A stretch of 64,000 nt of DNA from Enoplolaimus lenunculus (Eukaryota; Nematoda; Enoplea; Enoplida; Thoracostomopsidae): assembly GCA_030248215.1 (NCBI GenBank), contig JASANG010003189.1, positions 1-64,000 of the forward strand, in the 5' to 3' direction. Below the pieces are notes generated by a model. It saw only the letters and a list, made by a program, of their open reading frames with translations. It did not search any database and was not told the origin of the DNA. The translations under genes and the position numbers were made by a program. This document shows, piece by piece, positions 38,901 to 50,900 of this stretch. Numbering within the stretch: the stretch's first letter is position 1; each line of letters begins with the position of its first letter.

Positions 38901-41900
38901 TCGTGTATATCTGTATTAAATAAATGGGCAAATGTAATGTATAGATTATGACCGTAACAGTAGTACAAGCATACTCTTTAGCTTAAAAGTACAGCTAAGC
39001 CTCTAAACTTATGCCAAAGCATAAGCAAAAAATAAAGCCTGCAACTTGCACTTGCAAGTTTACTCAAAAATCCCATTCGAAAAACTTGCAGCTGCAAATA
39101 CTTCAGTTAAAATCATAGGAATTTAGTTCACATGTGCGAATAACCATGTAAGTTCACTGAATTTATTGTCGCCGCTTTTTTATTCGCTGATGAAAAAATG
39201 CAAGTTCTGCGTGCAATTTGAAGCTACAAGTTCTCGCAGCAAAAACTTGCACGTGTGAATAGGGCTTAAGTCTGAAGTTTAAGCTTACTCTATGGCAGTC
39301 CCACGGTAAAATGGACCGCTTCTATGCATGGAACGACAATTCCGAAGCTATTCTGTTACAATTATTAACAGAAAATCACACCTTCCAACAACTCAGGGGA
39401 CATACTTGTGTCTTCCAATTACACTCATTACTTATTAGTTATATTTCGACCATCCGGTGAACTTTGACGACGCTTATATTTCAATATTTTCGGGGTTCAC
39501 TCGCTATGCAGCTGTGTGTTTATTGCGTTTTGGTTAAAATTTTAAAATTCCCAAAGGTCGATAGCGGTGAAAATTTGCTAATTATTTTCGTTTTGCTTGA
39601 ATTCCAACCTGGCTGTCCCGTTGAAATGTGGTTTGGCGTTCGGACGAAAGTGTTTGCGCGTCTGGGTAATTTGAGAATTTTTTGAATTTTACTAAAACAA
39701 GCTAACGATGCATTGTTTAAAAATTGCAAGCTTAATGCATTATTATCTCAGTATTTTTTGCAATATGCACAAGAATCTAGTTTGACATTGTTCTATTTTT
39801 ATAAAGTTAACCCCTTCTCACATTGAGTTGCCTATAGGCAACTCAGCGCACTGTGTATATGTTAAATAATATATATCGCACCGTGTTTAACAATTGCAAC
39901 ACGTATACATTGTACTAGATCACCACAAGACGTGAGAGCCCCCTCGGGCACGAGCGTCACGCTCCTACAGCTCAGTGGTGATTGTATACGCCTCCCACTC
40001 CAGTCACTGGAGTTCGAATCCTAGCGTAAAAGTAGGTCGCAGGGGAAATAGAAAATATTCATGTGAGAAAGGGTTAATATTTCAGTTTCCGCTATTGTAC
40101 ACGTACGCCGCATTCGCTGTCTTCACAATTAAAGATAAGGCTCAGGTTTAGGTTTAGGCCAAGGTTTAGGCTTAGTTAAGCTTTTTTAGGCTTAGGCTTA
40201 CACTTACGTAAGTCTTTTTTGCCTTAGGCAAAGGTTTAAGTTCAGGCTTAGATAACGCTTTTCCAAAACCTAATTCTTAGCTTGAACGTAAACCAAAGGT
40301 TGATGTACGAATTGCACAAGAACCACTATTTCTCCTCAATTCAGAGTTGGTTATCAGCCTGATCCCTAATTAGTAGCATCCGTGCCCTACAGCTACGAAG
40401 CATTTCAGAGCAGGTGGGAATAAGCTGCCCAGCAATGTAAAATCAGAACCAGATGCCCTATTAAATTTTGCTGATTTAATTGTAAAATTAGCTTTAAGCA
40501 TATTTATTGATCCTATTTCAATATTTATTAGTTTTATGGTCTAATAATTCAGCAAAACAGTTTACTAAAGTGAACGATAGGTTTTTTGAGTGCCTAAGTT
40601 TAGAACAATAGCATTGGTTTTATATAAGCCAGGCATGGACTTATCGTGGCGATTCAAATTCGGCCAGGGTGAGCCTACAGAATTGACCTGCAACTGCTCA
40701 GTGTTTTCAGGGCGTCCACACGGGGGGCATTGAGGGGCCGTTCCCCTCTCCGGAACATGACAGGTGCCCGTTCAAATAGACTCGGTCTAAAAGTAAACAA
40801 TCTTTAATTACAATTGTGTGGGACCCCCAAAATAAATCGGTGTTCCCAAATATAATTTTCTGCGGACGCCCCTGCCAGTGTTGTGTTTATCTTTTCTCGG
40901 CTGAGCATCCCCTGTACCATATAATACTTCGGCGTCATCTTGTTTCTATTTTCTGCGGAAGTTGCTGTGGCTGGTCAATGTAAAGAACAGGGGCGGAACA
41001 GTATTATAAGCATATTCCTAAGCCTAAATCTAAGCCTAAGCATAAGAGTGAGCATATTCCTTAGCGTAATCCTAAGTCTCAGTCGAAGCCAAGCAAAAAA
41101 TAAGTCTAAACCTTAAGTTTACTCTATTCGAGTCCCACAGAAAAACATTTCGCCCCTGATCTTTACATGGCTTGCTTAAGTTGTATGCTCCTGTTGCAAT
41201 TGTTTACGATTAATGTTTAGTTTTTTAATGTTTTGACTCTTTTTCGAATATTTAAGCTGTGTTGATTTTCGTTTAGCAAGCGAACTGATTTTTTACTGCA
41301 TCCCAAGCTTTTTACTCGTAGCCAATCAGCTCCTTCCTTTAAGGGTGTAGATAGGTGGGGTTTCACTAGTGATCCCCTTTTAACGATTTTTGTAAAGATG
41401 TTTCAGTCGTTTTTCAGTTTGGCAAAACAAAAAACGCCCTTCGAAATTTTGGCCAATGTTACTTTAAGGGGTGTAACAGCAGATTGAGCGTATTCCTAAG
41501 CCTAAGCCTAAGCAAAAAATGTAATCTAGAATCTAAACCTTGTCTTTTATAGGCCCACAAGAAACCTCGACGCCCCTTAGAGTAACATGGGCCGAAATTT
41601 TAATAGCACGTGAGCTCTATTTCCAAAATCCTATGGCTACGTCTATTTTTTTGCCGTAGCCAGGGATTTTGGAACCGAGCGTTAGCCATACTTGATAAAA
41701 ACTTTGGCCCATGTTACTTTAAGGGGCGTCCTAGGCTTCAGCTTATGAACACATTTTTACAACGCTTAGGTTTAGGCTTAGGAATACGCTTAATATACAC
41801 TGTTACGCCCCTAAAAGTAACATTGGTGAAAATTTCGAAGGAGGTTTCTTGTGTTAAAAACTTATTTGTTTTCTAAACCCCGTTTACAAAAATCGCATAA

Positions 41901-44900
41901 GATGTTTTCGTTCATTCTAAAATATGAAAGAGTTTTCAGAGTCCAGGACGAATTTAACAGAAACATTACCAAAAAGTTAAAAATCAATTGAAATAGGGTG
42001 TGTAGACAGATGTAGTAAACAAAGTTTTACAATAAATTAACCACTAAGGCACTAGCGGATCCAGAGGGACGTCCAGAGGAAGCATATATACGTCCCCATT
42101 GTCAGAAAACATTTTTGTATAATGGTAACCTGACAATTTTTCCCCGTCAGAAAATTGGAACGTATGATAGCATACAGTAAAAAATTGCGTTTCATATTAA
42201 CTTTTGTGCCAACTCGCAACCGTCAGCGATTTCTGGATCCGCCACTTTGCTAAGGAATTCTACTATAAAAATAGGACTTTGAACAATATTCAAGATTTAA
42301 ATTTTAGACAATTTTGACGAAATATTTCTACCTCATTTTGGCGGCGACGTACCAAATTGCAGTCAATTTCAAACAACCGCTTTCTCACCCGAGGCATTTT
42401 ACTATGAAGCCGCGCCGTATGGACATATTTCTTACGCTGAGCAACTTCTTTGTCTTCAAAATATAGACAATCCTATTCCGTATTATTTAAAATCGACTAT
42501 CGACCCCCCACCGTATGTAAATCAACCGAATAGATTGAACAATGCTGCACGAAGAATAATGCCAACTGCAGTTGCAATTACTTCTGATGCATCGCCGCAT
42601 TTGGCTGTTGCTGATTCGCCACCTGCGCATACACGATTAACGGTAAGTGCACGCGGTATTGATGCCCGAATGGCCGAACGGATAACGCGTTGAGATTTTC
42701 AATCGAGATCAGAATCAGAGCAAAGTGGGACTCAAATCTGTTTGGGGTTCAATTTACATTCCCAAAATATCGAAATATTTCTATGCTAAACTTGCTTTAA
42801 AATCGTGAAATTTCAACAAAAGCATTTCTTCTCGTGGGATAAATTGTAGGATCCTTAAAAGCTGATGGATGACGTATATATCGTTTAAATCGAATCAGCG
42901 TCCGTCGTCAAAGTTGACTGGCCAATTCAAAGTACTTTTAAATTGTTTATGATTGGTTACTTGTCAAATTAAGATGATTGGTTACTTGTCAAATTAATAT
43001 GATTGGTTACTTGTCAAATTAATATGATTGGTTACTTGTCAAATTAAAAGTTCTTGCTTCTCGAGTTTAGAGTTTCTAGAGCTATGATTGGGCGACCATC
43101 ACGCCCGTAGCCAGCTCATCTTGCGAGAGGCAGTAAACAGTTTTCAGGGGGGCATACAAGGATTTTCATTGAATTTCAAGCAATGCTGGAAATTTTCTAC
43201 AACGGTCGAAATTATTTCATGTGGGGCTCACTGCCACCCTACCCCCCGCTAGGCTACGGGCCCGAAAACCATTCACTTTACTAGAAATTGAAACTTAATA
43301 GCGAGAAAAGTGTATGAAAAATTTGCACGAAATGCTTTAATACACAAACTATCCTTGGAAAGCGTAAATTTAAGCATAAATTTAATTTTTTTCTTGTATT
43401 TTTGTCAATATTTTTAGAATTTCCTCTCACGACAACTGCTTTGGCGAGGCCTCAAGCGAACGAAAAGTGTAACAAAGCTGGATCGAATACGTCGTGGCTT
43501 ATTAACTCCACAAACCAATTCCAGCATAGGGTAAGATTTAATTAATGATCCTACAATAATTTATCGTCCGACACGCGCCCATATCCAAGAGGGTCCAAAG
43601 GGATCAGCCTCCCCCCCTGGAAAATTTTCCCCCTCCCTAGAGAATTTTCAACCTTGCTTGTAACTCATTGAAAAATCTTGAATACCCCTCGCGATAAATT
43701 TTTAGCCCCCCCATAGCAAGGTGAGCTGTCTACGGGCCTGATCCGACAACTTGTTGCCCGACACAGTTTGGGACGTGGGAATATTTTTCTAGGGGTGTCA
43801 AACCGGGGCGCATCAGCTGCCCCTTCATGGAGTAACCTATAAATCCGATAAGACATTCGGTCTTTGGAAGGCAACCTGAAGTGAAATTATTATGGGAATA
43901 GTTTAATAATCCTCAAGAGGCAGGTAAGCTTGAATTACCGTAGTTTTTTTTTGCATTAGCATTTAGATTCGGGTGGTGTCAGGTGGTCTTTTCGGTTATC
44001 TTCAACCGGCCTGGCTTTTGCCCCAAAACGGTTAAATTTTGAAATTTGAGGTTTTAACGACCTCTCCTAACTTGAACATCCCACGACCAAATTAGAATGT
44101 TCAAAAAATTCGATTTTAACCCTTTCTCACATGAACATGTTCTATTTTCCCTGAGACCTACTTTTATGCTAGGATTCTAACTCCAGTGACTGGAGTAGGA
44201 GGCGTATACCATCACCACTCAGCTATAGGAGCTTGACGCTCGAGCCCGAGGGGGCTCTCACGTCTTGTGGTGATTTAGTACTATGTATACACGTGTTGCA
44301 ATTGTTAAACACGGTGTGATATATTATTTAACATATATACACTGCGCTGAGTTGCCTATAGGCAACTCAATGTGATAAGGGGTTAATGTTCCAAGGTCTC
44401 CCCTCGGAACCCAGAAAATTGTTTGTCAAAAAAGTAGACAAATTATATACCGTTTGACGCAGTTTCCAGAGCTGAGTTTAATGGTGGTTAATTTTCCACC
44501 ATCAGACGTCTGCTTAGCGAATTATTGTCAAATAACTGGTTTGGAGCGCTGCCAAGGATTTTTGACCGCGCCAAATAACTAATTTGATCATAACTAATTA
44601 GCCAGGCGTCTGATTGCGGAAATTTCAACACCACTCAACTTAGCTCCGTACGCAGCGTGGAATAGTATATAACATGTCTAAATTTCTGACAAAAAAATTA
44701 TTGGGTCCCAAGGGCCGGGGACCTTGGAACCCAAAAAATCAAAGTTTTAAAAATTACAATTTGGGCGTGCGATGATCAGGTGAGGTCATAAGCAGCTCAA
44801 ATGTGCAAAAATTTTCAAAATCCAACGTTTTTTCAAACGCCGGCTGGGGAAGAGAATAACTAAAAACACCCTTGAGTGCAGTCACAGCGACACCCGTATA

Positions 44901-47900
44901 GTTTTCTAGGGGTCAATTGACATTTCAGTCACCAATGTTCTCGCTTGCCTGGAGTTAGTAGCCTTGTGTCGAATTAGTTGCTATCTTTCAGAAGTCAAGT
45001 TATCGGTCGATGACTGTCAGGGGATAGATTGTCACGACACCTTAAAGTAATATATTCACGGACGAATTTTGCCAGAATTGGTGCCGGAATCGGAATTCGG
45101 TTGCAAACCTGTGGCGTATACGAATATCCTCTTTGACAATGACATACACGCTATGGTTCATAATTAATGCCTGTGTAGTAACATATGAAAGAATATTAAA
45201 TGCAATTAATACCTAAAGAGCTTTGAAATATTCGCTGAAATGATGTGCTTTAATTAACTGTAGAATCTTAAATTGTGTCACAAATTTTGGATATTCGATC
45301 AAAAGGTAATAAATATTCAATTATACTTATTCGAATTGCCCCAAGGCCCGGGATTTTTACCGGAACCACGGACGGGACCAAATGAAGCCAACTTTGAGAA
45401 CGTAAAAATCCCTGTTCAGTAGCTTATCCAATGAGGACACGCGCTGAAAGGTGCAATATAATAGTAGGATTGTGTTTCATCCGAGTCAATTAAGGATTGT
45501 ATATAAGAGCTGACTATCAAGATGGCTCTGCCCTGGACAAAAACATTATTCAATAATCAGTATCACTTTCCCAGGAAGCCAAACGCAATTTTAGTCCTAA
45601 ATCTTAATACAAAAACATGAAATGTTTCTGCTGGGGAACTAGGCCTTAGTGGCCCGCTTTGGAGCCGTCAGTTCCCAGGCCCACAATTCCAGGGAAGGGG
45701 TAACGAAGGGCGGTACATCCCCCTACGAAAAACTCCGCCCCTTACTCGAATATTTGTTCAACTGTATTTAAAGATTACCATGTTAGAAAAATTTTCTTCG
45801 CCCCCTCTGAATATCTTCTAACCCCGTAAAACTTGTAAAAGTTTCTGGTTGCGGGACAGTCAAGTTCAATCCAAAAGTAGCAAACCTTCTTTAGCTATGT
45901 AATTACTCTTGCAAAAAAATTCACAAAACATTCGGCTAACAGAGGCAGAACAGTATTATAACCATATTCCTAAGCTTAAACTTAAGCCTAAGCGTAAGAA
46001 TGAGTTTATTTTTCGGCCTAAGCATAAGAATAAGCATATTCCTAAGCCTAAGCCCAAGCCTAAGCGTAACAATGGAAATATTCCCAAACCTAAGCCTAAG
46101 CCAAGCAACAAAAATTAGTCGAAAGCTTAAGTTGACTCTATTGCACTCCCACAGAAAAACGTTCCGCCCGTGATCTTTACATGGGCCAAATGATGTGTTG
46201 TACGAGAAGACGCCATTATGTTAAGTATAAATTAAATTGCTGAATAAAGTTTTTCAAAATGTTTCAAGTATTTTCAAAATAAAAAGTTCAAAAGTTTTCG
46301 TCTTTGATACAGGAAGTTTTTTTTCGTCCAATCTAATGAGACTACTTAAAATTTGAGTATAAATATTTGACGTGGCTCGAGTAGTTTCCGTCGTAGAAAA
46401 TACAGTAAAACAATAATTGTGTAAAAAATCAACACAGTCTTTTGGTTTATTTTTGATGAATTTCCACGTCGGCGGGTACTCAATGGCGGATCCATGGGGG
46501 GCCCACCCGGCCGTGCCCCCAACAGCATCTCGACAAAAATTATATTGCAATTTTGTGACAATAGTTCGTGGTTTGTGTATGGTTCAAAAGTAAGTTTATT
46601 ACTTGTGAAATTTTACCCCCCCCCATTTTGAGATCCTGGATCCGCCACTGCAGGTACTAAACACGGGTTGAGTCAAGAGTCAGTCAGAGAGTCGGCTCAC
46701 GATTCCGCTGTCTGAACTCGAATCGACCCTAAATCGGCCATTACACAATGACCTTTAGATTTGCATGTTTCGCCCCGTTTCAACGATATTTTTCAACCAC
46801 CGTTCAACCCGAACTCCAGTTTAAACGGACTCGAAGCAAATTCGCATGTCAAACTCATTTTCAACTTGTTACGCGAAACTTACGAGCACACAGGGTCACG
46901 GACTCATATTGATTGAGACTCAAGAAAACGGTGAACCCCCTCTTATTACCCCACACCCTCTTATTCGGGTCACTACAGTAAATAAATGTTTTTGAATATT
47001 TAAATCAGGATCAGAAAAGGTCCTCAAAAGATGATTAAATTATAAAATTTTTTAGCATCAGTTTTTTGGCCAGACTGGTTGAATGCCTAAAGAAAAAATA
47101 ATTTTATCTGCTAAATTGTGGTCTGCGGTTAGAAAACTAAAATATTACAATCATATTGCTTTTCGGTAAATTACTGTATATAATCCATATAAAGACACCT
47201 TTGCAGTAATGAATTTTCGACTGATGTCTGAAATTAATAACGCGAACGAAGCGAGCCAGAAACCAAACGCAATTTTAGCATTAAATCGTAAAACATACAT
47301 TTGGCCGTCGCCTGGATAGCCACGTTCCAGTTTAGATCCGCCGACACAACATTAGGGGCGGAACGTTTATCTGCAATACTGCAATTAGAGTAAGATTAAA
47401 GCTTCAAGTAAGATTAAGCTTCAGCCTAGTTTTTGCCCCAGCTTAGTATAAGTTCATCCTTAGACTTAGGCTAAGGAATATGCTTACGTTACTGTCACGG
47501 TCGATCCTGTTCGCTACATTGGCCAATCCGCCAGTGATCCCTTCACCAACGTCCATCGATTAGTCACCGTTCCATACTGTTGTAATTAATCTTGTCTCCC
47601 CGGGGTCCTGTCCCAGGAATCGTGTTTCATTGTTTAAATTTTAAGACTTTGATCGGCATGAAAGTTTTGTGAAAAAACTTTATTTTTTAAAATATCAAAT
47701 TACAGTTTATTTTTTGAACATTTTACGCAATCTGTGATGGCGTTGTTGTCATGATTATACTGCGGTTGAGTACAGGCCCGGAGCCAGCTCACCTTGCTAG
47801 GGGGGGGCTAAAAAATTTTTTAGGAGGGACATTCAAGGGTTTTCAATGAGTTACAAGCAAGTATTCTCCAGGGGGGCTAAATTTTTTCCGGGGGGGTTGA

Positions 47901-50900
47901 GGCCCCCCTTGGCTACGGGCCCGGTTCAGTGTTATTATAATAATTTAACTTTACACGATTACAGTTGAACCCGTCGTCATACGACCATGGGGTGAATTTT
48001 TATTTTTATTATTAGTAAAAATATTTGTGTTTCAAAATTTGCATTACCTACACTGTAAAAAATGGTGAGTCAAATTGACTCTCTCTGAAATAGGCTTTTG
48101 CTGACTACACAAACTGTGTCAAATTCGACTCACAGAGCGATTCAGTGACTCGATTTTGACTTAGGCTTTTCCTGACTACACAAACTGAGTCAAATTCGGC
48201 TCCGCTATTTCGGAGAGTCAATTTGACTCACCATTTTTTGCAACGTACCGACTTCGTTCCCACATTTTTCGACTTTAAATTTTTTGAAAATCTTTCTCAT
48301 TGCAAACGTCAACGGAAAACCTGCTATAATTTTTAGATCTCGTCAAATGCTTCCGTTATCTACCAGTACAAACACACCATTAACATCAACGCCTGCTTTT
48401 GTCACCCCCACAACACCAGGAGTGACTCACTCTTGCAGCACTGCTGAAGGCTACCACCCTCAGGATTCTGTGAGTCACGAGGTGCCAAGCGCTGTTCGTC
48501 CATGCCGTTCTCATGAATCATTACTGTACAATTGTCGTCCGCCGCCCAATACCACCGTGGGAAAAAAGTCTTCTCGATTTCCGAGCGTGGGAAAATATCG
48601 ACCAGAGCAGTACGGTGCTGGTGGGTCGACAATGTTACCGTGTGATGGCAGTGCTACTTTACCCAGCGGTGCGTCTGCGCATTCGTTCGCTGCGTCACAG
48701 ACTGCGAGGCGTGGGAACGAGATGACGTCTGGGTAAGTACTCATCATGGAGTCGGCTTTTTAAAACCTGGGCCAATATTCTCAGATAAACATAGCAACCA
48801 GTATAACTCAGGGCCCGGATTCAAACAATTTATAATGAGGGGTCACAGAACTAAAATCTATTTAATGTACTGTAAAAAATGCAAGGAAACCAGGTGCCTA
48901 TATTACCAGGCGTGGCCAATGTAAAGAACAGGCGCGGACCAGTATTATAAGCATATTCCCAAGCCTAAGTCTAAGACTAAGCCAAGCCAAAAAATAGTCT
49001 AAATCTTAAGCGCTTACTCTATTCTAGTTTCACATAAAAACGTTCCGCGCCTGATCTTTACATGGGTCCCAGGCGACCAAATAGGAGTTATACCTAACTG
49101 GTGATTAGCGCTTTTACACATTTGAGAATACGGACACTGAATCCGGAACCTTATGAATGAAAAGATACTTTGCTCGGCTTGGGAATCTGATCCTTGTATC
49201 TTCCTATAAAAAGCGCAGCAGGCAAAGTTTTTAAACAAACTATCGAAACCCTCTCAACAGGGCCGTAGTCAAGGGGGGGCAGGGGAGCTCTACCCCCTGA
49301 AAAAATTTTGCCCCCCCCCCCCCTAGAAAATTTTCAACCTTGCTTGTAAGTCATTGAAAACCCTTGTATCCCCACTGAATTTTCTTAGCCCACCTAGCAA
49401 GGTGAGCTGGTTACGGGCCTGCCAGTCGAGCGAAGCGAGCTTGAAACCAGACGTAATTTTGTTATACAATGTAAATTATGACGCACTTACTAATTATGAT
49501 TGAGGGTGCGTGGTCTCTGCACCCCCTCTCGACTCACCATTGCATACAAGCGATGCACTCTAAATTCCAATGAGTCGATTTATCAACTCAGCTAGCGAGT
49601 TAGTTATTTCTGAGTACATAACAATAAGCATTAACTCAGTCTGAGTTGAGTTGAGTTTCGCTCTCAGTTGATTTGATTCCGGGCGATTTGATCAGTTAAC
49701 TCAGATTGAGTTGAATCAACTCGCAATTCTGAGTTCTGATAGTCCGAACTCAGACTGAGTGATTCAACTCATTCTGAGTTAAAATGACCTCCCTGGAATT
49801 TACAGTGTGTTTGCTATCGAACGATGAAGAATTGCAAGCAGCTGTAACAAGTTTCGGGGGACAATTTATTGGTTACAAACTATCGGACATCAGCTCGAAT
49901 GGCAGATATTTGACTTAAGATTTCGACAAATTCATTTTACTTAAGTTTTGTAGCTTTGAGATAAGTCAGAGGTAATTCAATAATCATTTTAGTATCGCAA
50001 TGTAATTAATATTCCCAAAATCCGTTAAGTTGATACCGTAGTCAGATCTGCGATGATAACTCGAACCGATTTAAAAGTTGTTTGCAAACCAACATGCGAT
50101 CATTGCAGTGCAAAGCAATGATGAACCTTGAACAATTTTAAGCTTTCACGAAACTGAGGCCGCATTCTCAAATGTGTGTACTCTGTAAATTTCAGTGAGT
50201 TGATTTTAACTCAGAATGAGCTGAATCACTCAGTCTGAGTTAGGACTATCAGAGCTCAGAATTTTAAGTTGATTCAATTCATTTTGAGTTAATTAATCAA
50301 CTCACAAAGAGTCATCTCAACTCAGAGTGAATTAATGTTTACTGATATTAATTCAGAAATAACCAACTCGCTAGCTAAATTGATTAATCAACTAATTAGA
50401 ATTTACAGTGTAGCACCGATTTCCAGTTGGTGATTGGTCATGTAACTTTCGAATTAGTGAATACTAAGGCTTTAAATTTAGCACATTTTTCACATATGAT
50501 TTGCTCTAACTGACCTTCATGGACTCTAATTAGAGTTTAGGGATTAGAAATACGGACTCCTATTCATTAGGGCTCACAATGGGGGCCCCTATCCCCACCT
50601 CTTATTCGGGTCACTACAGTAGTTCGTATGCGTAACAGCAGTATAAGCTTATTCATAAACCTAAATGTCAAAGCCGAATAAGCTTAATCCTCAGCGTAAC
50701 GTGAACCTTAAACTAAGCCTAAGCCCCCTTATTACCCCACACCCTCTTATTCGGGTCACTACAGTACCAATTCTTAGTTGAACAACAGCAATAGTTAGTG
50801 AGTTTAAAAACCTATTACTAACTGATGATAGTTGCTATACATATTTGAGAATATGGACCCTAACATGAATGAAAGCTTAAAAGTCAATTCTATAGCAAAT

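Larger units (their letters stand above)
14917..42307. other. Proposed 27-kb first intron, packed with MITEs
   Basis: If exon 14574-14916 belongs to the RasGAP gene this is one intron; otherwise it is intergenic. Individual repeats are listed separately. Between them lie three coding-like open stretches that I could not assign (24926-25265, 25921-26202, 30637-30894). Confidence 0.45.

Noticed and set aside
39464-39685. Open frame with [15 protein letters not shown]
   Set aside because: No splice borders, no recognised family, and a neighbouring frame looks equally plausible; not enough to call coding.
45909-46118. Lys/Pro-rich frame ([10 protein letters not shown] type), and Arg/Leu-rich frames at 22641, 27562 and 63699
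   Set aside because: Direct translations of the TTAGGC-type hexamer core of T-family MITEs.
49808-49920. Short frame reading [12 protein letters not shown] after a P2, vaguely like part of a PB1 domain
   Set aside because: Only 37 codons, no donor, no second matching motif; most likely chance.
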